A DNA stretch of 64,000 bases from an uncultured Anaerobiospirillum sp. (GTDB taxonomy: Bacteria; Pseudomonadota; Gammaproteobacteria; Enterobacterales; Succinivibrionaceae), in NCBI GenBank assembly GCA_944389615.1, contig CALXNA010000004.1, positions 49,643 through 113,642 of the forward strand, read 5' to 3'. Shown here one piece after another: positions 9,022 to 19,365 of this stretch. Below the pieces are notes generated by a model. The model worked only from the letters and a program-made list of their open reading frames with translations, was not told the origin of the DNA and did no database searches. The number at the start of each line of letters is the position of its first letter. Position 1 is the stretch's first letter. Made by a program: the position numbers and the translations under genes.

Positions 9022-10068
9022 TTAGTTGTACGCAGCGCTCTCGAAGTGGTTCTTGAGCTTGATGATATTGCCGACGATGTAGTCGTCGATCTTGTTGGTA
9101 CGAGGCTTGGACATGTACTCGTGGAGCAGCTTGATCGCTTGGTAGCCTTGCACCTTCGGCTCTTGGCAGATGACGAAGTCGATGATGTCGGACTTGACCA
9201 GCTCACGCGTGGTGTAGATTTCATCGCAGGCGATGACAAAGAACTTGTCGATCGAATCGGCGATGACGGCGGCGCCCAAGCCGCTCACACCGGAGCCGGA
9301 GGCCATGTAGATGCAGTTGACATCGCGGTGGCGCCGCAGCGCATCCATCGTGACCTGCTGGGTCGTGATGTCATTGTCCATGCCCTCGACCACCTCGACC
9401 ACCTCAAAGTCGCACTTGCGCCGCTGCAGCTCTTCGGTAAAGCCGCGCACACGCGCAGCATGGCCATGGTGGCTCTTCAAGCCCACCACGATCAGCACCT
9501 TTAAGGTCTGATGCTGGCGGCTCTTATCGAGCAAGGCTGCGGCAATCTCGCCGGAGCGGTAGTAGTCCGGACCGACAAAACACAGGCTCTTGCAATCCTG
9601 CACCATATTGTTGATGAGGATGACGGGGATGTTGCTATCGCTGAGATCGTTGATGTAAGCTCGGATGCGCGGATCGTCGACGGTGCAGAGCGCCAGCGAC
9701 TTGCAGCCTTGCTCCTTGAGCTGCATCAAGCTCGACAAGTGCTCGTCGACGTCCCAGCCTTCGACTTCGCGCAGGATCACCTCAAGGCCCAAGTCCTTAA
9801 ACTCAAGCTCCGCTTGGCGAATGCCATGCTTGATGTCATCAAAGAAGGGGCTGTTGATCGAAGGCAGCAAGATGCCTACGGTGTTGAGATTCTTCTGGGC
9901 CGAGAGCGCGCGCCCGGCGCGGTTGGGGACATAACCAAGTTCTTGGGCCAGCTGGCGAATGCGCTTGGCAGTATCTTCGCTCACCTCGCTTTTGTCGTTG
10001 AGCGCACGCGACACCGTGCCAACGGAAACGCCACTAGCTTTGGAGAGATCCTTTAAAGTAACAGTCAT
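9022..10068 (-). CDS. LacI/GalR-family transcriptional regulator
   Basis: A 348-aa DNA-binding repressor. The N-terminal helix-turn-helix (VTLKDLSKASGVSVGTVSRAL) and hinge helix (GYVPNRAGRALSAQ) are canonical. The remainder is a periplasmic-binding-protein-like sugar-sensing domain (TVGILLPSINSPFF, IPVILINNMV, ACDEIYTTRELV). The start is ATG 10068 (MTVTLKD); an upstream ATG at 10086 lacks a ribosome site. The closest matching operator is the perfect palindrome ahead of araD, so araD is a likely target (inference). A weaker operator-like sequence, GCAAACGCTTACG at 10460, lies upstream of the regulator itself and could mean autoregulation. Confidence 0.93.
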   Translation of the reverse strand: MTVTLKDLSKASGVSVGTVSRALNDKSEVSEDTAKRIRQLAQELGYVPNRAGRALSAQKNLNTVGILLPSINSPFFDDIKHGIRQAELEFKDLGLEVILREVEGWDVDEHLSSLMQLKEQGCKSLALCTVDDPRIRAYINDLSDSNIPVILINNMVQDCKSLCFVGPDYYRSGEIAAALLDKSRQHQTLKVLIVVGLKSHHGHAARVRGFTEELQRRKCDFEVVEVVEGMDNDITTQQVTMDALRRHRDVNCIYMASGSGVSGLGAAVIADSIDKFFVIACDEIYTTRELVKSDIIDFVICQEPKVQGYQAIKLLHEYMSKPRTNKIDDYIVGNIIKLKNHFESAAYN

Positions 10069-11272
10069 AGTCTTGCCCCGCAACATGGTTGAAGCCTGAC
10101 GCTCACGCGCCTTAGGCGCAGTCGTGTCGCCCTCAAGCTCCTACTGCCAAGGGGACAAGGCTCAAGGATGCAAGCCTCACGGGAACCCAGCCTATGGGGC
10201 AAGCCCTTCGAGGACAAAGCCTCACAGGATCAGTCCCGCTGGAACCAAGCCCGAAGCTTGGCCAATGCCACGCAGCCACCGCTGCTCTCTTCCTCTCAGC
10301 CTTAGCAGTATGCTCGACTCAAGCACGACTTTCACCTGAGCCCAAAGCGCAAGCCCTTATGCAAACGTGCACAGCCCCGCAGGCGCTCTTGCTGGCCCCT
10401 GCGATATTTAAAGCTGCAAGCGCCCGCTGCGACGTGCTGGCGCCGCGTGCCGCACCTCTGCAAACGCTTACGTTCTCGTTCATATTAGCCTGAAAAGCGC
10501 ATACGCACACCGTGCATTTTGCCAAAACTTTAATCTCTCGCACACTTTGCCCGAAAAAAGTTACGGAGTTTGCGACGCGCCTCCACGCCGCGCCCTTCCT
10601 GCATCTTCTCAGGGGAGCGCAGCGCTGTGTGATTCTTGCTGATGCTGCTTTGCATAACTTGCGCTCACGCAGGAGAGGCGCGTGGGTAGCGGCGCTGATT
10701 TGCTTAAGGCAATTGCTAAACACCGTTAACTTAGGCCGCAGACACAAAGGCCAGTTTCTGCGCTTGTTGCCATACCAGTTGGCACTAGCTGCCCCCGAAT
10801 GGAACACGGCCACTTTTCTTAGCGCCACTCCCAGCGCGCAGATTGAGCTAGGCTTGCTGCGCTTGTTTATGGGCTTGGGACTTTTCCTGAGGGCTGGGCA
10901 ATGGCCCTTCCTAGATAAATTTGGTTGTAGCAAGATTGCGCAACAAGAACTATACTTGCGCTATGTTGGACAAGCACGCGGCAGTCGCAGGCCGACGCCC
11001 TCAGGCGCATTGGCGCAAACGGTTACAAAACAGCGCCTGCGCAGGCTACGCCCGCTACCGCTGTCAGCGCCTGCACCTAGCTGAGCTTGTGATAAGCGCG
11101 CTGTGTTCTGCTGCCCGCTCGTGATGGGGCGCAGCACGTCAAGGTTAGGATCGCACATGGGGCTTGCCTGCCCGATGTTTTAAGTTAGCAGCAGCCCGCG
11201 GCTACAGGAGCTTTTGGTTCTGGGCCGAGTCGCCGCGCACTGACCTGCCGGACTCAACCTTTTTAGTTGCTT
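10069..11272. other. 1.2-kb spacer, no supported gene
   Basis: Open frames of about 200 codons occur on both strands, but neither has a ribosome site or recognisable motifs, and they overlap each other. Near 10130-10260 several AAGCCT/AAGCCC-containing segments recur. GCAAACGCTTACG at 10460-10472 resembles a LacI-type operator half-conserved with the araD site. I see no RNA gene. Confidence 0.4.
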
Positions 11273-12880
11273 ATGATGTTCTTTTTCAATCTCAAGCTGC
11301 GCAACAAGTTTATCTCACTCTTTGCCATCATCTTCATCTTCGCCAGCGCAGTCATCGGCTATTCGCTCAACTACATCTTGACCGCTCAGGATATCGCCCA
11401 AGGGATGAACTCCTTGGTCAATGAGCGTCATGCTCGCATTCAAAACATCACCGACGCCTTGGTCGAGCTCGATCAGCGCACCGGCATCGCCATTGCCAAT
11501 ACCGCTGACAACAATATGGATCTCTCGACGCTCCAGAGCTTGATCCCGCAGGTACAAGAGTACGCCCAAAAGCTGAGCGTCGCGCGCTACCCACAAGAGA
11601 TCCAGGCGATCAAGACCCAGTGCGCTGACCTTGCCACTACCCTGCAAAACCGCATCATCCCACTGCTCAAGAGCGAAGAGCACGAGCAGGCGGCCGCTAT
11701 CTTCCGCCAAGACTTTGCCCCGAAGGCCATGGACACTTACCGCAAGCTCAATCAGATCGCGCAGTACCAAAACCAAGACCTCAATGAGAGCGCCTCGACC
11801 TTATCGAGCAACACCCCGATTGTCGTGATCTTGAGCATGATCGGCGGCATGATCGTGGTCTGCATTGCCTTTGCCATGATCTTGACCAACGACACCCTGC
11901 ACAATCTCCAGCGCGTCATCCGTCACGCTCGCCTCATCGCCCAAGGCGATCTGTGCGATAGCATCAAGACGCGCCGTGATGACGAGTTCGGCGAAGCCTT
12001 CAACATCTTAGAGGAGATGCGCGAGGCCCTGCACGCCAAGATGAGCGTCATCCTCAACCAGACCCAGCAAGCGGTCAACATCAACAACCACGTCTTAGCC
12101 AACTCACAAGACATCTTAGAACTGGTCAAGAAGACCGAGGATGCGGCTCTGGCCGTGGCTGCTGCCACCAACGAAATGGTCGCCAGCACCCAAGAGATTG
12201 CCGCCAACTGCGAGAGGGCCTCGAGCGCCGCCCAGTTCACCAACGATATTGCCTCCAAGAGCATGTCCACGGTCCAAGGCTCGATCAGCGGCATTCACCA
12301 GCAGGCCCAGCAAACCAAGCTCGACTCAGATCAGATCGTCAACTTGGTTGAGCACTCCAAGAACATCAACTCCATCGTCGAGACCATCGATGAAATCGCT
12401 GCGCAGACCAACCTCTTGGCCTTAAACGCTGCGATCGAGGCGGCCCGCGCCGGTGAAGCGGGCCGTGGCTTTGCGGTAGTCGCCGACGAAGTACGTGCTC
12501 TCGCCTCGCGCACCAGCTCCTCGACCAAGGAGATCTCCAATATGGTTACACGCATCCAAAAGGATGCCAATGAGGCGACCGCGGCCATGAGCAATAGCGT
12601 CTCTTCGATGGACAATATTGCCTCCAGCGCCAGCGATGTCGACTCGCAATTGCAAGAGGTGCTGCAGCACATGGGCGACGTCACCGACCAAGTCACCCAT
12701 ATTGCCGCCGCCACCGAAGAGCAGAGCGCAACCACCAACGATATCTCTAACAATATGCACGATATCACGCGCTCGACCAACGAGATCTCCACTGAGACCA
12801 GCAATACGGTCGACTCGATCCACGAGGCGGTACGCATCATCAACGTCCTCAAGGACGAAGTCGCCGTCTTCAAGCTCTAA
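11273..12880 (+). CDS. Methyl-accepting chemotaxis protein (copy 1)
   Basis: A 535-aa transmembrane chemoreceptor. Seen: TM1 about residues 12-32, a helical periplasmic sensor of about 155 residues, TM2 about 187-209, a HAMP region after it, and the cytoplasmic signalling hairpin with the nearly invariant tip [19 protein letters not shown], then [18 protein letters not shown]. There is no NWETF-type receptor tail. Tandem ATGs at 11273/11276 were taken by alignment with the paralogue at 13520; no good ribosome site precedes them. It is a diverged duplicate of the next gene, most similar in the signalling domain. The ligand is unknown. Confidence 0.95.
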   Translation: MMFFFNLKLRNKFISLFAIIFIFASAVIGYSLNYILTAQDIAQGMNSLVNERHARIQNITDALVELDQRTGIAIANTADNNMDLSTLQSLIPQVQEYAQKLSVARYPQEIQAIKTQCADLATTLQNRIIPLLKSEEHEQAAAIFRQDFAPKAMDTYRKLNQIAQYQNQDLNESASTLSSNTPIVVILSMIGGMIVVCIAFAMILTNDTLHNLQRVIRHARLIAQGDLCDSIKTRRDDEFGEAFNILEEMREALHAKMSVILNQTQQAVNINNHVLANSQDILELVKKTEDAALAVAAATNEMVASTQEIAANCERASSAAQFTNDIASKSMSTVQGSISGIHQQAQQTKLDSDQIVNLVEHSKNINSIVETIDEIAAQTNLLALNAAIEAARAGEAGRGFAVVADEVRALASRTSSSTKEISNMVTRIQKDANEATAAMSNSVSSMDNIASSASDVDSQLQEVLQHMGDVTDQVTHIAAATEEQSATTNDISNNMHDITRSTNEISTETSNTVDSIHEAVRIINVLKDEVAVFKL

Positions 12881-12995
12881 CCGGCCATCACGGCTTGACG
12901 CGACCTGACGCGCTCTGCGCGCGCGGTTCCGCGCCTGCGCGCCCTTAGATTACACTTTGCTCTGAAGGGCAGCTTGCTGCCCACTATCTCAAAAT

Positions 12996-13024
12996 GCCCT
13001 GCCTGCGCGCAGGGCGTTTTTTTT
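12996..13024 (+). terminator. Terminator after chemoreceptor copy 1
   Basis: GCCCTGC pairs with GCAGGGC around a six-base loop, followed by G and eight Ts. It ends transcription between the two receptor genes, so they are separate units. Confidence 0.85.
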
Positions 13025-13519
13025 GTATCTAGTAGAATGCGATCCAACTGGGAGCAAAATGCGTTATTTTGCGCTGAGATGAGCCCAAACTAGTTACAGC
13101 GTGAGCTTGCTCAAACATCAAAGAAACAGAGTTGGCTATGCTAAAACTACGTTTGAGCTAGGGAGCGCAGGTCGCTGCGCTGCCTGCACTTTCAACTTAC
13201 ATGCTTACGCGCGCTCGGAGCTCGGCCTGAGGCCGCGCCCAGCCTGCATCTTGGTCGTTATGCTTGGATTATTGCTAGCCTTGAGTACTTGCCTTAAGGC
13301 GCTGTCTGATACCAGCGGATAAAGCCGCAGCTTCTCAGGTGCGAGCAGCTTGCTATCAGCGCAGCTTGCGGTCAGCGCTCCTGTCCCCAAGGACTTGCTT
13401 TTATTTGCTCAAACCAGACTAACCTCGTTTGAGAAGCTTCCTACTTCCGTACGGAGGGCCGCTTGCGGCCTTAGTCTGCCTCTACTTTTGGTTTCATCCC
13501 CCCCCCTGAGGAACGGCTT
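13025..13519. other. Spacer upstream of chemoreceptor copy 2
   Basis: About 500 bases with no supported gene. A GCGGATAA sequence near 13314 is one mismatch from a sigma-28 -10 box, but no TAAA lies at the right distance, so I do not call a promoter. Confidence 0.35.
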
Positions 13520-15127
13520 ATGTCCTTTCATAACCTAAAGTTACGCCAGAAGTTCATCCTGCTCTTTGCAGTGGTCTTTGTCTTTGCCGCTGTGGTCATC
13601 GGCTATGCCGTCAACAACATCTTCGCCGCTCAAAGCGTCGCCCACGAGATCGACGACCTCGTCAACGGTCGACGCTTACGCATCCAAAACGTGGCCGACA
13701 CCTTAACTGCGCTCGATCAAAATGTGGCCATCGCCATTGCGACCTTTGATAAACAAGAGGCCAATGTCGCGCGCATCAAGTCGGAGGTCGGCACCTTGCT
13801 CGCCGAATCGCAAAAGCTGCAGATGACGCGCTACCCGACTGAAATCGGCGCGATCAAAGAGAATTGCGCTGCGCTGAGCAAGCTGGTGCAAGAAGATCTC
13901 TCCCCGCTGCTCTTGGGCCAACAAAACTTCGATGCGGCCGACATCTACCGTGAGCAGTTCACTAAGCTCTCAAACCAAACCTCCATGCTCCTTGATAACA
14001 TCACGGGCTTTCAGATGGAGGTGCTCAATAAGGATGCCAGCGCCCTCAAAAGCGACCTACCCTTGATCGTCATCTTGAGCATGTCCGGAGCCATGTTCAT
14101 CGTCTTGATCGTCTTTGCCATCGTCTTTACCGGTGACACCAACCGCAACTTAAAGCGCGTCATCTTCCACGCCGAACAGATTGCCCAAGGCGACTTGAGC
14201 AAGAGCATCCACAGCAAACGCACCGACGAGTTTGGCCAAGCCTTCCACATCTTCGAGAACATGCGCATCGCGCTCAACAACAAGATGCGCAACATCATCA
14301 CCCAGACCCATCAGGCGGTCGAAGTCAATCAACAAGTGCTCACCAACTCCCAGCAGATCTTGGACTTGATCAAGAACACCGAGACTTCGGTCATGGCGGT
14401 ATCGACCGCGACCCAGCAAATGGTCGAGAGCACCGCCCACATCGCGCGCAACTGCGACGAGGCCTCCAATGCCGCGCAATTTACCAATGACATCGCCACC
14501 AAGGGCATGAGCACGGTACACGGCACGCTCGACAGCATCAATCAGCAAACCGAGCAGTCCAAGCGCGACTCCGAGCAGATCGTGGCCTTGGTCAACCACT
14601 CGCAAAACATCAACAAGATCGTGGAGACCATCGACGATATTGCCGCGCAGACCAACCTCTTGGCCTTAAATGCCGCAATCGAGGCCGCCCGCGCCGGTGA
14701 GGCGGGCCGTGGCTTTGCCGTAGTCGCCGACGAAGTACGCGCGCTCGCCTCACGCACCAGCTCTTCGACCAAGGAAATCTCCAACATGGTCGAACACATC
14801 CAGCATGATGCCCAAAGCGCTACCAACGCCATGAGTGCCAGCGTCGATACCATGGATCATATCGCCAGCAGCTCCTCTGAGGTCGATGCGCAGCTGCAGC
14901 AAGTACTCCAGCACTTGTCCGGCGTCTCCGATCAGGTCTCGAGCATCGCCGCCTCAACCGAGGAGCAGAGCTCGACCACCGCGGAAATCTCCAACAATAT
15001 GCAGGAGATCAGCCGCTCCACCGCTGACATCTCCGAGCAAACCGAGAACACCGTCAACGCCATCCACGAAGCGGTCGATGCCATCAACCGCCTCAAGGCC
15101 GAGGTCGTCTCCTTCCAGCTCGATTAA
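13520..15127 (+). CDS. Methyl-accepting chemotaxis protein (copy 2)
   Basis: A 535-aa chemoreceptor with the same layout as copy 1: TM1 (residues 11-31), periplasmic helical sensor, TM2 (about 187-209), HAMP, and signalling hairpin with the identical tip segment ([15 protein letters not shown]). The ATG at 13520 has GAGGAA six bases upstream. The two copies start alike (NLKLRxKFILLFA) and share length exactly, which indicates tandem duplication. Their periplasmic parts have diverged most, consistent with different ligands (inference). Confidence 0.95.
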   Translation: MSFHNLKLRQKFILLFAVVFVFAAVVIGYAVNNIFAAQSVAHEIDDLVNGRRLRIQNVADTLTALDQNVAIAIATFDKQEANVARIKSEVGTLLAESQKLQMTRYPTEIGAIKENCAALSKLVQEDLSPLLLGQQNFDAADIYREQFTKLSNQTSMLLDNITGFQMEVLNKDASALKSDLPLIVILSMSGAMFIVLIVFAIVFTGDTNRNLKRVIFHAEQIAQGDLSKSIHSKRTDEFGQAFHIFENMRIALNNKMRNIITQTHQAVEVNQQVLTNSQQILDLIKNTETSVMAVSTATQQMVESTAHIARNCDEASNAAQFTNDIATKGMSTVHGTLDSINQQTEQSKRDSEQIVALVNHSQNINKIVETIDDIAAQTNLLALNAAIEAARAGEAGRGFAVVADEVRALASRTSSSTKEISNMVEHIQHDAQSATNAMSASVDTMDHIASSSSEVDAQLQQVLQHLSGVSDQVSSIAASTEEQSSTTAEISNNMQEISRSTADISEQTENTVNAIHEAVDAINRLKAEVVSFQLD

Positions 15128-15178
15128 GGCGCAGGGGCCGCGTTTTGTGGCACAATGCCGCCAAGCGGCCCCGCCGCT

Positions 15179-15300
15179 CATGGCCCGCCGACCATGGCCC
15201 GCCGACCATGGCCTGCCGCTCATGGCCCGCCGCTCATGGCCCGCCGACCATGGCCTGCCGCTCATGGCCCGCCACTCATGGCCCGCCGACCATGGCCTGC
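15179..15300. repeat. 14-bp tandem repeat array
   Basis: About 8.7 copies of a 14-bp unit (CATGGCCCGCCGAC and variants CATGGCCTGCCGCT, CATGGCCCGCCACT) run head to tail between chemoreceptor copy 2 and the acetyltransferase gene. Because 14 is not a multiple of three, copy-number change would shift frame in any read-through. Confidence 0.9.
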
Positions 15301-15353
15301 AAGGCCCCACCCTGCTTGATTTGGAGGCGGCGCGACTACCGCGCCGGATTGCG

Positions 15354-15668
15354 ATGAACATTACCCACTTAACCGACCAAGGCACGATTGAGACGGTGAT
15401 CGAAGGCGAGCGTGCCTACGTCACCTATGAGATCTACGATGGCTGCTTGGATGTGCGCAAAACCTTAGTGCCACCGCCTCTGGCAGGCCAAGGCTTAGCC
15501 GGCAAACTCGTCAAGTTCGCCTACGACTATGCCAAGGAGCAGGGCTTAAAGTGCATCGCCACCTGCTCCTATGCCGTCAAGTGGCTCGAGCGCCATCCGG
15601 AGTATAACGGCGCTGCCAGTAGCGACTACGTTGAAGGCAGCTGCGCCGTGGGCAAGCATCAGGCTTAA
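15354..15668 (+). CDS. Small GNAT-type N-acetyltransferase
   Basis: A 104-aa protein of the short acetyltransferase family typified by E. coli YjdJ. The acetyl-CoA loop PPPLAGQGLAGKLVKFAYDYA corresponds to the R/QxxGxG/A motif and is followed by the usual GLKCIATCSYAVKWLERHPEY ending, with a Cys and a Tyr in the expected region. Substrate unknown. The ATG at 15354 has only a weak ribosome site; GGAGG lies about 27 bases upstream. The 14-bp repeat array sits in its leader. Confidence 0.75.
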   Translation: MNITHLTDQGTIETVIEGERAYVTYEIYDGCLDVRKTLVPPPLAGQGLAGKLVKFAYDYAKEQGLKCIATCSYAVKWLERHPEYNGAASSDYVEGSCAVGKHQA

Positions 15669-15723
15669 CGCAGCAGGCCTTACGCTGCAGGCCTAACGTA
15701 GCAGTCCGGCCGCAGCGCCGCAC

Positions 15724-15751
15724 GCCCCACCACTTGGTGGGGCTTGTTGTC
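15724..15751 (+). terminator. Hairpin between the acetyltransferase and cysE
   Basis: GCCCCACCA pairs with TGGTGGGGC around a 2-base loop, followed by TTGTTGTCTT on the plus strand. It lies between two converging genes and may serve both. Confidence 0.65.
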
Positions 15752-16816
15752 TTAGGACTTGGCCGGGCGCTGGACGATCTTGGCCCCGGCGGGGACGTCG
15801 TCCGTGACCCAGACGTTACCGCCGATCACGGCGCCCTTGCCGATGGTGATACGCCCTAAGACTGTGGCGTTGGCGTAGACCACGACGTCGTCCTCTAAGA
15901 TCGGATGACGTGGCACATTGAGCACAGCTCCGGTCTCATCGGTGGGGATGCTCTTAGCGCCCAAGGTGACGCCTTGGTAGAGTTTGACGTTATTGCCGAT
16001 GATGCAGGTCTCGCCGATGACCACGCCGGTGCCATGGTCAATCGAGAAGGAGTCGCCGATCTGGGCACCTGGGTGGATATCGATACCAGTCTCCGAATGG
16101 GCCATTTCAGTGATGGTGCGCGGCAGGAGCGGTACGCCGAGCTTTAAGAGCTGATGGGCGATGCGGTAGTTGCCGATCGCACGAATTCCCGGATAGCAGC
16201 AGATCACCTCACCAAAGCAGGTAGCGGCGGGGTCGCCATTGAAGGCGGCGCGCACGTCGGCGGCGAGCTTGGTGCGGATCTCCTCTAAGGACTCCAAGTA
16301 CTCAAGGGCCATCTGCGCGGCGATGTCCTTGACCTCGTCGTTGCAGCATAGGCATTGCTGCCCTTGGATGTGATCATCGGCGCTCTCGCCCTTTAAGGCG
16401 GCGACTAAGTCCTGCATCTGCGCCGTTACCTGCTCGGGCGAACAAGCCTGCGCCTGCGGGTTAGGGGCGCTGACGCGCAGCGTGCCCATTTGCTCGGAGC
16501 TGACTGTGGTGCGCGCATGGAACTCGTTGTCGGCACTTTGAAAGCACAAGGCCGCCGAGATCTGGTCGATCAAGAGCTCATACAGGCGCTCCACTTCCAC
16601 GCCCATGTGATAGCTCACGGTATGGCGGTTGATCTTATGGGCGCCGAAGTAGCCCGGGAACAGAATGGCGCGCGAGCTTTTGACAATGTCGCTGATGGCA
16701 CGCCCCGAAGGCAGCGGATTGCCCTCTAAATGCTGGTGAAACAGGCCGCGCAGCGAGTCTTCTGCGGCCAAATGGTTCACGATGTGCACCAAACGCTCGT
16801 TGTTATCTAACACCAT
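15752..16816 (-). CDS. cysE: Serine O-acetyltransferase (long EpsC-like form)
   Basis: Makes O-acetylserine from serine and acetyl-CoA, the first step of cysteine synthesis. The 354-aa protein has a long helical N-terminal region and a C-terminal left-handed beta-helix with hexapeptide repeats (DIHPGAQIGDSFSIDHG, VVIGETCIIGNNVKLYQGVTLGA), including the catalytic-type DHG and the GVTLGA segment. It lacks the short C-terminal tail ending in Ile that E. coli CysE uses for complex formation; it ends IVQRPAKS. A CLCC cluster near residue 150 is unusual. The ATG at 16816 has AAGGAG upstream; the frame extends 31 codons further without support. It is divergent from cysK. Confidence 0.92.
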   Translation of the reverse strand: MVLDNNERLVHIVNHLAAEDSLRGLFHQHLEGNPLPSGRAISDIVKSSRAILFPGYFGAHKINRHTVSYHMGVEVERLYELLIDQISAALCFQSADNEFHARTTVSSEQMGTLRVSAPNPQAQACSPEQVTAQMQDLVAALKGESADDHIQGQQCLCCNDEVKDIAAQMALEYLESLEEIRTKLAADVRAAFNGDPAATCFGEVICCYPGIRAIGNYRIAHQLLKLGVPLLPRTITEMAHSETGIDIHPGAQIGDSFSIDHGTGVVIGETCIIGNNVKLYQGVTLGAKSIPTDETGAVLNVPRHPILEDDVVVYANATVLGRITIGKGAVIGGNVWVTDDVPAGAKIVQRPAKS

Positions 16817-17147
16817 AGTTATCTCCTTGACTGTGTGCCTCGGCAGCTCGCCCGGCGTTTCTCTCAGGCTAACACAGCCGTCAAGAACTACGCAGCCGCG
16901 CCACCCCATTTGAGGTCACTGCGCCAAAATCGCACCTAACGCCGCTGCAGGGCAGGCCTATGCTACGCTGCCTGAGCTCCGCGCATTACACGCAGCGCAG
17001 CACCTGCGCTGAGCGCGACGCGCGAGCGCGCTGCTCGCAGCGCCTGCGGCGCAGCTCGGCTCGGCCTGCACGTTTGTTGCATTTATTTGAGAAGGTCGTT
17101 GCGGTTAACCACCGCTGTCATTAGTTTTCTTAGCCTGAGGTTTTGCT
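16817..17147. other. Divergent cysE-cysK control region
   Basis: About 330 bases lie between the two cysteine genes, GC-rich with repeated GCGCAGC. Near 17100 the sequence GCGGT-TAACC-ACCGC forms an inverted repeat about 45 bases before cysK. No promoter could be assigned with confidence. Confidence 0.4.
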
Positions 17148-18086
17148 ATGGCCAACATTGCGCACACCTTACTTGAGTTGATTGGGAATACGCCATTACT
17201 TGAGATCAACACAATTACCGCCCAAGATGGGGCCCAAGCAAAAATCCTCGCCAAACTCGAATACTTCAACCCGGGCGGCTCGGTCAAAGACCGCGCTGCG
17301 CTCAACATGGTGCGCGCAGCCGAGCGCCAAGGTCTGCTGCAGCCGGGTGCCACCATCATCGAGCCGACCAGTGGCAACACCGGCGTCGGCTTGGCCTTAG
17401 TCGCCGCCGTGAAGGGCTACCAGCTGATTTTGACCATGCCTGAGACCATGAGCTTAGAGCGGCGCCTGCTCTTGCAGGCACGCGGTGCCAAGCTGGTGCT
17501 AACCCCGGGCGCCGCTGGTATGGCCGGTGCCATCGCCAAGGCCCAAGAGCTCTGCGCGAGCATCCCGGGCGCCCTCATCTTGCAGCAGTTTGACAATCCG
17601 GCCAATCCGCAAGCCCACGAGGTCAGCACCGCCGAGGAGATTTGGCGTGATACCGACGGCCAAGTTGATGCGGTGGTCGCAGGCGTCGGCACCGGCGGCA
17701 CCCTCTCGGGCCTTGCCAAGGTGCTCAAGGACAAGAACCCTAACATCAAGATGGTCGCGGTTGAGCCGTCCAGCTCCCCGGTCTTAAGTGGAGGCAAGGC
17801 AGGCCCACACAAGATCCAAGGCATTGGCGCGGGCTTCGTGCCTAAGAACTTCAAGCGCGAGCTCGTCGATGAGATCATCACCGTCACCAACGAAGACGCC
17901 ATGGACACGGCGCGTCGTCTCTCCACCAAGGAAGGCGTGTTAGTGGGCATCTCCTCAGGCGCAGCCATGTTTGCGGCCATTGAGCTGGGCAAGCGCCCTG
18001 AGTACAAGGGCAAGACGATCGTGGTGATCTTACCGGACACCGGCGAGCGCTACCTGTCCACCGAGCTCTTCAACCCGCAGCACTAA
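17148..18086 (+). CDS. cysK: Cysteine synthase A (O-acetylserine sulfhydrylase)
   Basis: PLP enzyme that makes cysteine from O-acetylserine and sulfide, 312 aa. Seen: the PLP lysine in [12 protein letters not shown] (about residue 46), the substrate loop [11 protein letters not shown], the phosphate-binding [10 protein letters not shown], and ISSGAA near the end. The ATG at 17148 follows GAGG. It is divergently transcribed from cysE, whose product is its substrate, so coordinated control from the shared region is likely (inference). Confidence 0.97.
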   Translation: MANIAHTLLELIGNTPLLEINTITAQDGAQAKILAKLEYFNPGGSVKDRAALNMVRAAERQGLLQPGATIIEPTSGNTGVGLALVAAVKGYQLILTMPETMSLERRLLLQARGAKLVLTPGAAGMAGAIAKAQELCASIPGALILQQFDNPANPQAHEVSTAEEIWRDTDGQVDAVVAGVGTGGTLSGLAKVLKDKNPNIKMVAVEPSSSPVLSGGKAGPHKIQGIGAGFVPKNFKRELVDEIITVTNEDAMDTARRLSTKEGVLVGISSGAAMFAAIELGKRPEYKGKTIVVILPDTGERYLSTELFNPQH

Positions 18087-18348
18087 GCTGCGCCGCGCGC
18101 GTGGCGTACGCGGGCGCTGACGCGCGGCCGTCCGCACGCGGCCCAGCCTGCTGGGCACGGGCGCCCGATCCCGCGCGGTGCGGGCACTGCGTCCGCGCCG
18201 CAGGCGGGGCGCGCTTTTGGCCTGATCTTTGCGCACGGCAAACTTATCCTGAGCCCCTGAGTCCAAAGACTCAGGGCTATGATAAGCTAGGTGACAGGCC
18301 CTCAGTTCAGGGCGACCAGCGCAGGCCTTGCAATAACGTGGAGCAAGT

Positions 18349-19365
18349 ATGGCACACATCCGGCAAATTTTGGCTAATCTGAGCATTAGCGCTTCTGAGT
18401 TTAAAAAAAATCCGAAGAGCGTCATTAAGGCCGTCAAGAGCGAGCCTATTGCGGTCATCATTAATGACAAGCCGGCCTTCTACTGTGTGCCTGCCGACAT
18501 CTTGGAGTCGCTGTACTCTAAGTTCTACGAGATGAACGAGATCCAAAACATCCAAGACTTGGATCAAGCCGACAGCGTCGGGGCCACGACCGACGATGAC
18601 GGCAGCTTCGGCGTGCGCGACATCTTCCAAACGGTCGAAGACGAGCAAAACAGCAAACTGCTCCACCCGACGGGCGATGATGTGGTCGACCCGCTGAGCA
18701 ACCATATTGCCGACCCGCTCGATGAGGAAGTGGCCAATCAGCTCAGCTACAGCCTGCGCTCCAAAACCGGGGGAAAAGGCAGCAAACGCAAGGGCGAGTC
18801 CTTAGGCTTTGACTCGGAGCTGAGCTCAGAGTTAAGCCATCCCGAGCTCGACCCCGACCCGGTCAACTTCAACGACCTCGATGATCTCGGCCTTGCGGCC
18901 ACGCCCGACGCCTTAGAGCAAAGCGCTCCGGCCACCGTCACCACAGCAACTGGCTTTGCCTTGCCGACCAAGCCCGACCACAGTGTCACGGTCACCCGCC
19001 CACACAAGGCCCACGCCAAGACCGCTGCAGCAAAGACTACCACCAATGAGCGCAAGTCTGCCGACCCAGCTTCGGCCGAGGCTCTCGCCAAGGCGGAGGC
19101 CAAAGCCGAGGACAAGGATCCAGCGGTCGCTCCGATGCCCGAGGGGACGCCCCAAGAGCGTGAGCTTGAAGAGCATGCGGCGTTGAGCGAAGCGATCAAT
19201 GACGTCAGCCAGCAGATCGCCGATAACAACCGCGGCATTCGCCGCTTAGTCAGCGGCCCGCACTCCTTTACCCTCGAGCATGTCGCCAAGACCTACAGCC
19301 CTTACGCCCAAAAGAAGATCCAAGCCAAGCTCAAAAAGAGCAAGGCCAAGAAGTCCGCCAAATAG
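18349..19365 (+). CDS. Phd/YefM (StbD)-like antitoxin domain with a long disordered tail
   Basis: The first 55 residues (ILANLSISASEFKKNPKSV, then AVIINDKPAFYCVPADIL) closely follow the DNA-binding fold of StbD/Phd/YefM antitoxins. Instead of the usual short toxin-neutralising tail, about 280 residues follow. These are acidic and low complexity in the middle and end in a basic Lys-rich stretch (KKIQAKLKKSKAKKSAK). No RelE/StbE-type toxin gene is adjacent. It may be an orphan regulator that reuses the antitoxin DNA-binding domain (inference). The ATG at 18349 follows GGAG. Upstream, a CCCTGAGT/ACTCAGGG hairpin lies near 18255-18277. Confidence 0.7.
   Translation: MAHIRQILANLSISASEFKKNPKSVIKAVKSEPIAVIINDKPAFYCVPADILESLYSKFYEMNEIQNIQDLDQADSVGATTDDDGSFGVRDIFQTVEDEQNSKLLHPTGDDVVDPLSNHIADPLDEEVANQLSYSLRSKTGGKGSKRKGESLGFDSELSSELSHPELDPDPVNFNDLDDLGLAATPDALEQSAPATVTTATGFALPTKPDHSVTVTRPHKAHAKTAAAKTTTNERKSADPASAEALAKAEAKAEDKDPAVAPMPEGTPQERELEEHAALSEAINDVSQQIADNNRGIRRLVSGPHSFTLEHVAKTYSPYAQKKIQAKLKKSKAKKSAK

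Noticed and set aside
10319..11084. Two overlapping frames of about 200 codons on opposite strands
   Set aside because: No motifs, no ribosome sites; coding on both strands is implausible.
13300..13325. Sigma-28 promoter before chemoreceptor copy 2
   Set aside because: GCGGATAA is close to consensus, but no -35 element lies at the required distance.
15179..15300. CRISPR-like array
   Set aside because: The 14-bp units are contiguous with no spacers; it is a simple tandem repeat.
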